Assembly (NCBI RefSeq): GCF_013265555.1
Contig: NZ_CP041345.1
Span: forward strand, 1,286,581 to 1,350,580
DNA from: Tenuifilum thalassicum
GTDB lineage: Bacteria > Bacteroidota > Bacteroidia > Bacteroidales > Tenuifilaceae
Reading direction: 5' to 3'
Length of the DNA: 64,000 nucleotides
Notes under the pieces: model-generated
Seen by the model: the letters and a program-made list of their open reading frames with translations, nothing else
Databases searched by the model: none
What the model was told of the DNA's origin: nothing
Program-made: the position numbers and the translations under genes
In this document: positions 47,070 to 56,026 of the stretch, piece by piece
Numbering within the stretch: the stretch's first letter is position 1
Layout of the letters: each line of letters starts with the position of its first letter

Positions 47070-48530
47070 CTAGTTTTTACTAGGTATGTTTTTTAAAACA
47101 TCAAGTAATAAGTCCCAAAACTTTTGAGTAGTGGGGATGTTTAGCCTTTCATCGGGTGAGTGAGCACCTTTAATGGTTGGACCAAACGAAATCATATCTA
47201 AATCGGGATACTTCTCAAGGAAAAGCCCACACTCTAATCCTGCGTGAATAGCTCTTACAATGGGTTCCTGGTTAAAGAGTTTTTTATATGAAGACTTTGT
47301 AATCTCCAGTATCTTAGAATTTGGATTAGGAGCCCAACCAGGATAACCATCAGTATGCTGGGTGTTGGCATTTGCTAAACGGAACACGCTTTCAACCATG
47401 TTAGCTATGTCTGTTTTCGCCGATTCAACAGAGCTGCGCTGGCTTGTTGTTACAAGAATTTGGTTGTCTTGAATGAATTTTACCGATGCTAGATTTGTTG
47501 ATGTCTCAACTAGTCCTTTTAGCTTGCGGCTCATTGCCATAACACCATGAGGGCAAGCATAAAGAGCATTAAGAAGGTCGTAATGAGTTGGCTCATCAAT
47601 AACAAAGTCGGGTAGGGGAGCATCTTCAATTGTAATTTCTAGGTTGGGTTCAACATCATGCCATTCATTATAAATTGCATCTCTTATACTTTCAAACTCT
47701 AAAATAAGAGCAGATTTGTCTTCTTTATGGATGGTAAAAGTTGCAAATGCCTCACGTGGAATAGCATTGCGGAGGTTGCCACCATCAAGATTTGTAAGTT
47801 TTAAATCAAAGAGCTGTGTGCCACGCCAAAGGAATCGATTTATGATTTTAATAGAGTTCCCTCTAAATTTATCGATATCGTCACCAGAGTGTCCGCCAAG
47901 TAAACCTTTTACATTTAGCTTCATGGCAATTGAGTCGGTAGGAACCTTTTCTGGTTCATAGCCGAAAGTGGCTATGGTATCAACCCCACCTGCACATCCA
48001 ATAAATAGCTCTCCTTCGTCCTCTGAGTCAAGGTTAATTAGGATTTTGGATTCAAAAAATCCACTTTTTAGCTCAAAAGCACCAGTGAGCCCGGTTTCTT
48101 CGTCAACCGTAAACAAACACTCAATTGGTCCATGTTCAATATCGTTTGAGGCAAGTACAGCTAGCTGTGCAGCAATTCCAATTCCATCATCCGCCCCAAG
48201 TGTTGTTCCTTTTGCCTTTAGCCATTCACCATCTACATAGGTCTGTATGGCATCTTTATTAAAGTCATGTTCTACATCGCTATTTTTTTCGCATACCATA
48301 TCAAGGTGGCTTTGTAGAACAACAGGTACTTTATCCTCATAACCTTTAGATGCTGGCTTTTTAATTAGGACATTGCCTGCTTCGTCTTTGTGAAATTCGA
48401 GGTTGTGTTTTTTTGCAAACTCCTCTATGTAAGCAATTATCTTTTCTTCCTTTTTAGAGGGACGAGGAACCTGACATATCTCGTCAAAGAATTTGAAAAC
48501 TAGTTCTGGTTTTAACTGATTTTTATCCAT
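47070..48530 (-). CDS. pepD: Aminoacyl-histidine dipeptidase (M20C family)
   Basis: Hydrolyses Xaa-His and other dipeptides in the cytoplasm. The 486 residues show the di-zinc M20 motifs: LQSHLDMVCEKN, TTLGADDGIGIA, DEETGLTGA, LDSEDEGELFIGCAGG, HAGLECGLF and KGAHSPDERLNI. No signal peptide. Likely a single gene; with the S46 and C1 peptidases it fits a peptide-using lifestyle. Confidence 0.96.
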   Translation of the reverse strand: MDKNQLKPELVFKFFDEICQVPRPSKKEEKIIAYIEEFAKKHNLEFHKDEAGNVLIKKPASKGYEDKVPVVLQSHLDMVCEKNSDVEHDFNKDAIQTYVDGEWLKAKGTTLGADDGIGIAAQLAVLASNDIEHGPIECLFTVDEETGLTGAFELKSGFFESKILINLDSEDEGELFIGCAGGVDTIATFGYEPEKVPTDSIAMKLNVKGLLGGHSGDDIDKFRGNSIKIINRFLWRGTQLFDLKLTNLDGGNLRNAIPREAFATFTIHKEDKSALILEFESIRDAIYNEWHDVEPNLEITIEDAPLPDFVIDEPTHYDLLNALYACPHGVMAMSRKLKGLVETSTNLASVKFIQDNQILVTTSQRSSVESAKTDIANMVESVFRLANANTQHTDGYPGWAPNPNSKILEITKSSYKKLFNQEPIVRAIHAGLECGLFLEKYPDLDMISFGPTIKGAHSPDERLNIPTTQKFWDLLLDVLKNIPSKN

Positions 48531-48641
48531 GACATCAAAAATTTAGAGCCTTAAACTTAATATTTTTTAGAATAAAATGTTTTTTTCTTGTTAGGTTTTA
48601 AAACATAGAAATGAAGTTTTTTTTAATTATCTGAATTACTT

Positions 48642-48649
48642 TAATTTTG
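48642..48649 (+). promoter_or_regulatory. -7 promoter box upstream of cysQ
   Basis: TAATTTTG fits TAnnTTTG, 20 bases before the ATG at 48670. Confidence 0.5.
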
Positions 48650-48669
48650 CAAAAATTAATTTTTGATTG

Positions 48670-49506
48670 ATGATTGAACTACCAGAACTTTATAACCTAC
48701 TCTCAATTGCGATTAGCGCAGCAGTTAGAGCAGGTTTCAAAATTTTACAGGTTTACAATTCCGATGATTTCCAGGTTAATCTAAAGTCAGATCGAACTCC
48801 ATTAACTCTTGCAGATAGGTTAGCGCATGAGGAAATTAAGAATTCCTTGTCTAAAACCTTTATTCCTGTATTAAGCGAAGAGGGAAGAAATATACTTTAC
48901 GAGGAGCGTAAGAGTTGGGATTACTTTTGGATTGTTGACCCATTAGATGGGACAAAAGAGTTCATAAAAAGAAATGGTGAGTTTACAGTTAATATTGCTC
49001 TCATTTATGAGCATGTTCCCATTGCAGGTGTGGTTTATGTTCCAGTTACTGGCAAGTTGTATTTTTCACTTATAAATGAAGGTGCTTATTTAGCCGATAA
49101 TTTGCTCCCTACTGAAGATTATAGTGAATCTGTTGAAAGTATTAAGAAATTAGCAATACGGTTACCTTTGGCTACTAATCGAGAAAATTTTATTATTGTT
49201 GAGAGTCGGTCACATAGTACACCTGAAACTATTGAGTTTATAAATAGAGTTCAATATAAGTATAATAATGTAGAGCTATTACCCATTGGCTCTTCACTTA
49301 AAATGTGTTTAATAGCCGAAGGTAAAGCTGATTTGTACCCCAGGTTATCGCTTTCGAATGAATGGGATACAGCAGCAGGCCAAGCTATAGTTGAAGGGGC
49401 AGGGTTAAGTGTGAAAGTATATGAAACAAATGAAAGGCTATTGTATAACAAAGAGGAGCTAATTAACCCTTGGTTTATAGTATCAAATGGCAGGTTAAAT
49501 ATCTAA
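48670..49506 (+). CDS. cysQ: 3'(2'),5'-bisphosphate nucleotidase
   Basis: Dephosphorylates 3'-phosphoadenosine 5'-phosphate to AMP. The 278 residues belong to the inositol monophosphatase fold, with metal-binding SEEG (69-72), DPLDGTKEF (90-98) and the late EWDTAAGQ motif. A TTG at 48667 is also in frame; ATG 48670 is preferred. It ends 2 bases from the convergent phosphatase gene, with no terminator between. Confidence 0.93.
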   Translation: MIELPELYNLLSIAISAAVRAGFKILQVYNSDDFQVNLKSDRTPLTLADRLAHEEIKNSLSKTFIPVLSEEGRNILYEERKSWDYFWIVDPLDGTKEFIKRNGEFTVNIALIYEHVPIAGVVYVPVTGKLYFSLINEGAYLADNLLPTEDYSESVESIKKLAIRLPLATNRENFIIVESRSHSTPETIEFINRVQYKYNNVELLPIGSSLKMCLIAEGKADLYPRLSLSNEWDTAAGQAIVEGAGLSVKVYETNERLLYNKEELINPWFIVSNGRLNI

Positions 49507-49508
49507 AC

Positions 49509-51830
49509 TTAAATTTCAATTGCAAGGAGCGTTGCATCGTCAATTTGCTCATAGTTCCCCTTCCACCTTTGCATGAATTTGTTAACATGCTCCACTTGTA
49601 GGTGTATTGGAAGTTCAATTGTGTTTTTTAGTTGAGAAATAAACTCATTTCTACCCATCTTTTTGTGCTTTACCTCACTAATTTGATCGGGAAAGCCATC
49701 GGTATAAAAGAACAGCCTACCCTTATTTGAAATGTCTAATTTGTGATTCTCGAAATATAGAGTCCCCAAATCCTTATTAACTTTTCTTCGGGGTCTTACA
49801 GATACATGATTTCTTGATAAATCAATATATTCAAATGAAAGTTTATTACCACTATAAATCAACGTATTAGAATCCTTATTGAATTTGCAAATTATGAAAT
49901 CAATCCCAAGAATCAGATTTGAGTCAAAAGGTGTTGTTTTTGATTTGATGAGCTGCTGGTATAGATAAGAAGCAATTTCATCTGGTTGTTCCAAGTTGTA
50001 AATCGAAATTGCATCTTTAAGAAATGATATGGCCATAATACTCATAAACGCTCCAGCTACACCATGACCAGTACAATCAGCTATTGAGAATATTACTCTT
50101 TCATCATTCACATGATGCCAATATAAATCGCCTCCCACATAATCTTTAGGTAAATACAAGAACGATTGATTACTAAAAAATGCTTCAAGTTCCTTAGGGT
50201 TAGAGAATAACGATCTTTGTATCATAGATGCATACTCAAGGCCTTCTGTTATCCTATGGTTTGCATATTTAAGCTCATTGTTCTGTCTTTCTATCTTTTC
50301 GGTCTGTTTTGCTAGTTCCATTTTATGCTGGTTTAACTCATTAAAGTTTACCTCCAGCATATCTCTTTGTGTCTCAATTTCTTCTTTTTGAATTAGAATC
50401 TCAGAATTCATTTCTTGTAAAAGTACTTTGTCCTTTTTCAATTTCCTCTGGTAGAAGTATAAAATAACTAGAATTACACCAATTAAAATTGATATAGATA
50501 TAAGTAGTAGGTTAACGTTTCTTTGTTTTTCAAATCTGAGTCTATTTACTTCGTTCGATTTTTGAAGAAGTTTAATTTGATTTTCCTTTTTTTCCGTTTC
50601 ATACTCAATTTTGAGCTTATCAATAGTATTCAAATTTGAAATGCTTTTTAAGGAATCGTCATAATTTTTAAACTTCTCAAAATGATTTAGGGCATTTGAG
50701 TAATCACCAATACTTTTAAGTGAATTATAAATGCCCTCATGGGCCTCCTTTTGCCATTCTAGTGAATTTAATTTTTGTGCAAGCTTTAGCCCTTTAGAGA
50801 AAGATTCTTTAGCCTTGTAGTTATTCCCTTTTAATAGGTAAGCTTTCCCTAAATTTATTAATACAGCAGCAAGGCCATTTTCGTTGCTATTCTTTTCAAA
50901 TATCTGTTTCGCTTTTTGCAAGTAGCTTATACTTTGCTCTGGATTACCAATTGAAATGTATAGCTCACCAATATTACTAAGGGTTTTACCTTGATCGTCT
51001 ATGTTATTCCTTTTTAAATCAATTTCGTAAGATTTAAGGAACATCTGTAAACTTTCTGTGTATTGCTTTTTATTTTTTAAAATTATAGCAATGTTATTAG
51101 AAGCTCTGCCAATTCCCACTGAATTACCCAGTTTTTCGTAAATTTCAAGTGCTTTTTTATACATTTTTAAGGCGTCGTCTTGCTTGCCTTGGGTATCGTA
51201 TATTAATCCGATATTATTATAAGAATGAGCAACTCCCAAAGAATCGTTCATTTTTTCTCTAAGCTTTAATGCTTTGTAAATGTTTTGAGCTGCAATATCT
51301 AGTTTACCGAGATTCCAATAGATACCACCAAGTAAATTTATTGTTTTTGCCCATCCAACAGTATCATTTAGTGTTTTGTAGAGGTTAATTGCCCGAGTGG
51401 CTTCAGATATTGCTTTTTCCGATTCGCCTTTGTTAAAGTATGAACCCGCTAACATTTTATGTGAGTTAGCCAGAAATGGCATGTTGCTGGTAACGGAACT
51501 GTCAAAGCTAATGTTATCATTAAAATATTCAATTGCATTATCAAAATTACCTCTATAATAAAATCTTGTTCCTGTAATACTATTTCCTTTTAATACGCCA
51601 GTTGTCCATTTAATCGATTTGGCTTTTTGAATGAACTCAATGCAAGCTTTGTCGTATGAAGTGTCTGCAATGTATTTTGGAGATGAAAGTTGATTGTAAA
51701 TGTTATTTAATTTAACTGTGTCGTTCTTGGAGTTACGAATTGCTAAAATTAGGCTATCAGCTTGCGAGTAAGATATTAAGGAGATGGTTTGTAACGATAG
51801 CAATAAAAAAAGGCTTAATCTATTTTTCAT
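49509..51830 (-). CDS. TPR-repeat SpoIIE-type protein phosphatase (SiaA-like role possible)
   Basis: A 773-residue sensor phosphatase with a signal peptide (about 1-22), about seven periplasmic TPR repeats (about 70-390), and a coiled coil before and after one membrane segment (about 440-460, LLLISISILIGVILVILYF). A C-terminal PP2C-like SpoIIE domain (about 560-773) carries YVGGDLYWHH and IADCTGHGVAGAFMS; the Asp residues for metal binding are present. Such enzymes dephosphorylate anti-sigma or SiaC-type partners; the SiaC-like gene lies 5 kb away. The frame reaches 51863, but MKNRLSLFLLLSL at 51830 begins the signal peptide. Confidence 0.88.
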   Translation of the reverse strand: MKNRLSLFLLLSLQTISLISYSQADSLILAIRNSKNDTVKLNNIYNQLSSPKYIADTSYDKACIEFIQKAKSIKWTTGVLKGNSITGTRFYYRGNFDNAIEYFNDNISFDSSVTSNMPFLANSHKMLAGSYFNKGESEKAISEATRAINLYKTLNDTVGWAKTINLLGGIYWNLGKLDIAAQNIYKALKLREKMNDSLGVAHSYNNIGLIYDTQGKQDDALKMYKKALEIYEKLGNSVGIGRASNNIAIILKNKKQYTESLQMFLKSYEIDLKRNNIDDQGKTLSNIGELYISIGNPEQSISYLQKAKQIFEKNSNENGLAAVLINLGKAYLLKGNNYKAKESFSKGLKLAQKLNSLEWQKEAHEGIYNSLKSIGDYSNALNHFEKFKNYDDSLKSISNLNTIDKLKIEYETEKKENQIKLLQKSNEVNRLRFEKQRNVNLLLISISILIGVILVILYFYQRKLKKDKVLLQEMNSEILIQKEEIETQRDMLEVNFNELNQHKMELAKQTEKIERQNNELKYANHRITEGLEYASMIQRSLFSNPKELEAFFSNQSFLYLPKDYVGGDLYWHHVNDERVIFSIADCTGHGVAGAFMSIMAISFLKDAISIYNLEQPDEIASYLYQQLIKSKTTPFDSNLILGIDFIICKFNKDSNTLIYSGNKLSFEYIDLSRNHVSVRPRRKVNKDLGTLYFENHKLDISNKGRLFFYTDGFPDQISEVKHKKMGRNEFISQLKNTIELPIHLQVEHVNKFMQRWKGNYEQIDDATLLAIEI

Positions 51831-51934
51831 TTTTTCTTGTTTAATAGTAATATTTTGCGACAAGTAAAATTACATTTAAATAGAGATAATAGTGTTTATC
51901 GGTTTTGCAATTTGACCTATCGATATTTTTTTTT

Positions 51935-51971
51935 GATAAACAGAAAAAGCGAAGTGATAGACTTCGCTTTT
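51935..51971 (-). terminator. Intrinsic terminator after dnaA
   Basis: On the minus strand an 11-bp perfect stem AAAAGCGAAGT / ACTTCGCTTTT (51961-51971 with 51945-51955) with a 5-base loop leads into CTGTTTATC, a modest T-tract. Confidence 0.75.
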
Positions 51972-51989
51972 CGTATATTAAGAATCATT

Positions 51990-53432
51990 TCATGAATTAT
52001 ATTTAAGTTTCTTTTGAATATCCTCAACTTGAGCGCGGAATCGTTTATCGGTTTCCATTAGGTTGTTTACAGTTTTACAAGCATGGAGTACGGTAGCATG
52101 ATCTTTATTTCCAATCATACTGCCAATGGTTGAAAGCGATGCTTTTGTAAGGCTTTTTGAAAAATACATGGCAATTTGACGAGCTTGAACAATCTCGCGT
52201 TTCCTCGTTTTTGCACTGAGAACCTCAAGAGGGAGCCCAAAGTATTCGCAAACAACCTTTTGAATGTAATCGATGGTAATGTCTTTTTTAGTGCTTTTAA
52301 CAAGCTTTTCAATTAGTTCGGAGGCTAGCTCAACTGTAAGTTGTTTCCCGTTAAGGGTTGATTGAGCTAACATTGAGATCAGGGCCCCTTCTAGCTCTCT
52401 TATGTTTTGATTAATATTTGAGGCTATGAATTCAAGCACGTCGTTTGGAACGACTATACCATCATTATAAACTTTTTTCTTAAGAATAGCCACTCTGGTT
52501 TCAAAATCGGGAACGGTAAGCTCTGCTGATAGCCCCCATTTGAACCTTGATAGCAACCTCTTTTCTAAGCCTTGTAGGTCGGCTGGTGCTTGATCTGAGG
52601 TTAAGATAAGCTGTTTCCCAGTTTGATGTAGGTGATTAAAGATGTGAAAGAATGCATCTTGAGTTTTCTCTTTTCCTGCAAACTCGTGAACATCATCAAG
52701 TATCAATACGTCGATGCTTTGATAAAAATGCAAGAAGTCGTTGATGTTATTGTGTTTAAAGTATGCATCAACAAACTGAGTTTGAAACTTTACGGCATTA
52801 ACGTAAAGTACAATTTTTTCAGGGAAAAGACGCTTAACTTCTATACCAATTGCTTGTGCAAGGTGAGTTTTTCCCAAACCCGAACCGCCATAGATAAACA
52901 ATGGGTTAAAGGCTGTTTTGCCAGGAGCTTGACTAATGGTTATACCTGCAGAACGAGCTAATTTATTGCAACTCCCTTCAACAAAGTTGGCAAAGTTGTA
53001 CTCTGGGTTAAGCTGAGGGTCAACATTCAGCTTTTTAATGCCAGGTATTATGAATGGATTTTTAATTGGAGTTTCTTGGACAGCTTGAACTGAAACAGGC
53101 TTGTTTTTTAGCTCGGTTTTGTTCTGAGTTGGGAATTTTACAGTAAAAGGTGCTCCGTCGTTATATCCATTATTTTCTACAATAACGCTGTACTCAAGCT
53201 TTGCTTCAGGACCCAACTCCTTTCTTAGTGTCTTGCGAAGAATATCAATGTATTGCTCTTCAAGGTATTCATAAAAGAAAGGACTTGGAACCTGAATGGT
53301 GAGTACATTGTTTTCTAACTTAACTGGAACAATCGGTTCAAACCAGGTTTTAAAGCTTACTGGTGAAACGTTGTCCTTGATAATTTTTAAACAATTTTCC
53401 CAAACTTCCTTACAATCAGCTGCCTTAAACAT
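51990..53432 (-). CDS. dnaA: Chromosomal replication initiator protein DnaA
   Basis: Binds DnaA boxes at oriC, opens the origin and loads DnaB. The 480 residues show domain I (1-85, KTWFEPIVPV), a short linker, the AAA+ domain III with Walker A GGSGLGKTH (about 181-189) and Walker B VLILDDVHEF, and DNA-binding domain IV with the signature NKDHATVLHACKTV near the C-terminus. Complete. It is followed by a terminator and preceded by a 346-bp AT-rich gap that may hold DnaA boxes. Confidence 0.98.
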   Translation of the reverse strand: MFKAADCKEVWENCLKIIKDNVSPVSFKTWFEPIVPVKLENNVLTIQVPSPFFYEYLEEQYIDILRKTLRKELGPEAKLEYSVIVENNGYNDGAPFTVKFPTQNKTELKNKPVSVQAVQETPIKNPFIIPGIKKLNVDPQLNPEYNFANFVEGSCNKLARSAGITISQAPGKTAFNPLFIYGGSGLGKTHLAQAIGIEVKRLFPEKIVLYVNAVKFQTQFVDAYFKHNNINDFLHFYQSIDVLILDDVHEFAGKEKTQDAFFHIFNHLHQTGKQLILTSDQAPADLQGLEKRLLSRFKWGLSAELTVPDFETRVAILKKKVYNDGIVVPNDVLEFIASNINQNIRELEGALISMLAQSTLNGKQLTVELASELIEKLVKSTKKDITIDYIQKVVCEYFGLPLEVLSAKTRKREIVQARQIAMYFSKSLTKASLSTIGSMIGNKDHATVLHACKTVNNLMETDKRFRAQVEDIQKKLKYNS

Positions 53433-53778
53433 ATAAAAATATTTTTAAATGAATTTTTCAACTTGTTTTCAACACTAACAAAATTGTAATGATTTTTTTT
53501 AAAAAAAAATAGTTTTGGGACTTGAATTTTGAATTAACATTTTAACTGGTTAATATTCACTAATATAAATTTTAGTCATTCGTCAAAAAAATGTAAGTGT
53601 TTGATATATAGAAACATAGAATGTTGATAATGCAAAATACTGGATTGTAATATGTTGTAGTATTTTATTGAAATCTTATATTTACCTAATAAAATGTTAT
53701 AGGATTGATTATCAGTTTAAATAACATAAAGTGTTTAATATTAGCAAGTTAAAAATATACAGGGCTAAAACTTGAAAG
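53433..53778. other. AT-rich intergenic region upstream of dnaA, candidate origin or autoregulatory region
   Basis: No gene is visible in these 346 bp. The stretch has T8 directly followed by A9 (53493-53509) and two near-matches to the DnaA box TTWTNCACA: TTTTCAACA at 53466-53474 and TTATCAACA on the minus strand at 53622-53630 (each one mismatch). This could be part of oriC or a dnaA autoregulatory region; two near-matches in AT-rich DNA are weak evidence. Confidence 0.3.
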
Positions 53779-54768
53779 TTACTTCTTCTCTTCAATGTAT
53801 TTGGTTCGGCTTAAGTCAATAACAGAGAAATTAACATATCTTTTAGGATTTGTTTTCATATCCTTGATAAGCAGATCTAGCTGTAATGAAGCAGATTCCA
53901 AGTTGTTGTATAATGTATCGTTGTTTACAAGTTTGCCTAGAGTTCCTTCTCCAGATTTAATCTTGGTCATTACATAACGAAGTTGAGATAATGATGAATC
54001 CAATTTAGCAACTGTTGCAGGAATGTTAGCCTTTGATAATGAGTCGCTAATGTTGGAAATATTTTTTAATGAATTGGTAATTAGCTTATTATTTATTCTT
54101 AGATTAGATGTAATTGATGCAATATTGTTCATGGATTTTTTAATGGAGCCATCTGGACTATTTATCATAGTATCGAGTCCAGCTGTTAACATGCTTATGT
54201 GTTTTAAAGTAGTGTTTAGGTTTTTGATACTTTCAGAAATATTTTCTTGGTTTTGCTCATTGAGAACTTTCTGGAGTACGACAAGTGTTTTGGAAAGCTC
54301 CACCATCATTGTCTCCGCTTTTTCTTTAATGGGAGACATTTGGTAAGCAAGCTGATCAATAAGTCCTATTTCAATAGAAGTAGGAAGGGTATCGCCTGGT
54401 GTAAAGTAAGAACTGTCGGGTGAAACCTCAAGTTTAATTGCTTTACCCCCCATTATATCAGTGCTTACAAGTTTTGCCGTTGTGTTACGAGGCAACCTAT
54501 ACTTTTTGTTTACAAGAAGTGTAACGCGGAATCGTCCAGAATTTAAATCGTGGAATTCAATGTTCTTTACTAAACCAACCTTGAAGCCGTTTATTAAAAC
54601 GGCATCGGTACTTTGAAGTCCATCAACCGATTTAAATATAGCGTAGTACTCAACATTTGGACTGAAAATATTTTTTCCTTTTAGGAAATTTATTCCCCAA
54701 TATGAAGCTAATAAACAGGATAGTACAAAAATACCTATTTTGAGTTCTCTACTTATTCTTACCTTCAT
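53779..54768 (-). CDS. MlaD/MCE family protein
   Basis: A 329-residue protein with one N-terminal membrane anchor (about 9-26, IGIFVLSCLLASYWGINFL) and one MCE domain (about 36-120: YAIFKSVDGLQSTDAVLINGFKVG, ATAKLVSTDIMGGKAIKLE). A helical region follows with repeated NISNISDSLS-type elements. MCE proteins bind phospholipid and form rings for lipid transport between membranes. No mlaE or mlaF is adjacent in this window. It is transcribed downstream of the amidase gene, with its own -7 box. Confidence 0.9.
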   Translation of the reverse strand: MKVRISRELKIGIFVLSCLLASYWGINFLKGKNIFSPNVEYYAIFKSVDGLQSTDAVLINGFKVGLVKNIEFHDLNSGRFRVTLLVNKKYRLPRNTTAKLVSTDIMGGKAIKLEVSPDSSYFTPGDTLPTSIEIGLIDQLAYQMSPIKEKAETMMVELSKTLVVLQKVLNEQNQENISESIKNLNTTLKHISMLTAGLDTMINSPDGSIKKSMNNIASITSNLRINNKLITNSLKNISNISDSLSKANIPATVAKLDSSLSQLRYVMTKIKSGEGTLGKLVNNDTLYNNLESASLQLDLLIKDMKTNPKRYVNFSVIDLSRTKYIEEKK

Positions 54769-54794
54769 GGTTAATCTTCTATTTAAATAATAAT

Positions 54795-54802
54795 CAAAGT
54801 TA
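54795..54802 (-). promoter_or_regulatory. -7 promoter box for the MCE protein gene
   Basis: On the minus strand TAACTTTG fits TAnnTTTG, 26 bases before the ATG at 54768. Confidence 0.5.
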
Positions 54803-54822
54803 AATAATTTGATTCAATTTAG

Positions 54823-55959
54823 TTATTCGCTTTTGTTAATCTTTTGTAATGCTTCACTTAAACGAATTATATTACCATTTTCAATAGCAACAATAAAAGC
54901 ATCGGGAACTTTTGATTTAATAGTATTGCAGTATTTTACTGCTTCCTGATAGTTTGGTGTCCCTCCAACCAAATATTTATATGTGCCGTTAAAATTTACC
55001 ACGGAAACATTGCCAAATTCCTTATACTTTTCTTCAATATCTGGTAATAAGTTTTGTGATGACGAAACTTGAACTTTGAATTCAATGCTATTAGCTGTTG
55101 AGCTCTTTTGAGTGTTCTCATTACTTTTCTGAGCCTGTTGTAGTTCTAAAACAGTCTTATTTAGCTCGTCCACATTCTCTTTATATGATTTTATTGCTCT
55201 ATAAATGGATGAAGCAATAATGTCTTGGCCATATTCGGAGTTTAAGAATTGCTCCTCTTTAGAATTGCTAATATATCCAGCTTCAATAAGAACACTTGGC
55301 ATTGAAGTTTTCCAAAGTACCAGGAAGCCTGCCTGCCTTACACCTCTATCTCTTCTTTTGGCACGTTCTTTAAAATCGTTTTGAACTATTGCGGCAAAAT
55401 TTAGGCTTTGCTTTAGAAAGGCATTCTGAAGCATGCTAAAAATGATAAACGATTCAGCAGAGTTAGGGTCGTAACCTTCGTAGGTTTCGTTGTAGCCATC
55501 TTCGTATGAGATAACAGCGTTTTCGCGCATAGCAACATTCAGGTTTTCTTCGCTTCGGTGTAAGCCCATTACGTATGTTTCTGCTCCTGAGACTCTTTTA
55601 TTTGCGGCGGCATTACAATGTATTGAGATGAAAAGATCGGCACCTTCTTTATTCGCAATATTACTTCGTTCATTAAGTGGAATAAATGTATCATCTGTTC
55701 TGGTGTAAATAACTTTTACATCCTTTAAGTTTTTCTCAATTAGTGCCCCAACTTTTTTAGCAATTGCTAATGTTAAATCTTTTTCTTTACTTATCTTTCC
55801 TACTGCTCCAGGGTCTTTCCCACCATGACCAGCATCAATCACAATTTTTGAAAGCGTGTATGCGCTTATATGTTGACTGAATGATGTTTGGTATGTACCT
55901 AGAATGGCTGCTAGGATTAAGTTAAATGTTAATAAAAAATTGATGCAGGAATGCCTCAT
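54823..55959 (-). CDS. N-acetylmuramoyl-L-alanine amidase with SPOR-like C-terminus
   Basis: Cleaves the amide bond between MurNAc and the stem peptide. The 378 residues have a signal peptide (about 1-29), the zinc amidase_3 domain with IDAGHGGKDPGAVG (His45), FISIHCNAAAN and VLIEAGYISNSKE, a charged linker, then a SPOR-like domain (about 300-370, EFKVQVSSSQ, YKYLVGGTPNYQEA). The frame extends to 56118, but those residues would overlap the divergent LptD-like gene; MRHSC at 55959 starts a good signal peptide and lies 51 bases after a -7 box. Confidence 0.9.
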   Translation of the reverse strand: MRHSCINFLLTFNLILAAILGTYQTSFSQHISAYTLSKIVIDAGHGGKDPGAVGKISKEKDLTLAIAKKVGALIEKNLKDVKVIYTRTDDTFIPLNERSNIANKEGADLFISIHCNAAANKRVSGAETYVMGLHRSEENLNVAMRENAVISYEDGYNETYEGYDPNSAESFIIFSMLQNAFLKQSLNFAAIVQNDFKERAKRRDRGVRQAGFLVLWKTSMPSVLIEAGYISNSKEEQFLNSEYGQDIIASSIYRAIKSYKENVDELNKTVLELQQAQKSNENTQKSSTANSIEFKVQVSSSQNLLPDIEEKYKEFGNVSVVNFNGTYKYLVGGTPNYQEAVKYCNTIKSKVPDAFIVAIENGNIIRLSEALQKINKSE

Positions 55960-55986
55960 GTTTATAAATTCTTTCAATTTTTTCAG

Positions 55987-55994
55987 TAGTTTTG
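55987..55994 (+). promoter_or_regulatory. -7 promoter box for the LptD-like gene
   Basis: TAGTTTTG fits TAnnTTTG, 33 bases before the proposed TTG start at 56027. It interleaves with the opposing promoter at 56010-56017. Confidence 0.4.
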
Positions 55995-56009
55995 AGCTCA
56001 ATTTCATTG

Positions 56010-56017
56010 CAAAAATA
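56010..56017 (-). promoter_or_regulatory. -7 promoter box for the amidase gene
   Basis: On the minus strand TATTTTTG fits TAnnTTTG, 51 bases before the amidase ATG at 55959, and excludes starts further upstream. Confidence 0.45.
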
Positions 56018-56026
56018 GAATTAAAG

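Noticed and set aside
52632-52961. 109-residue open frame on the plus strand within dnaA
   Set aside because: It lies antisense to the AAA+ domain of dnaA and shows no independent protein features.
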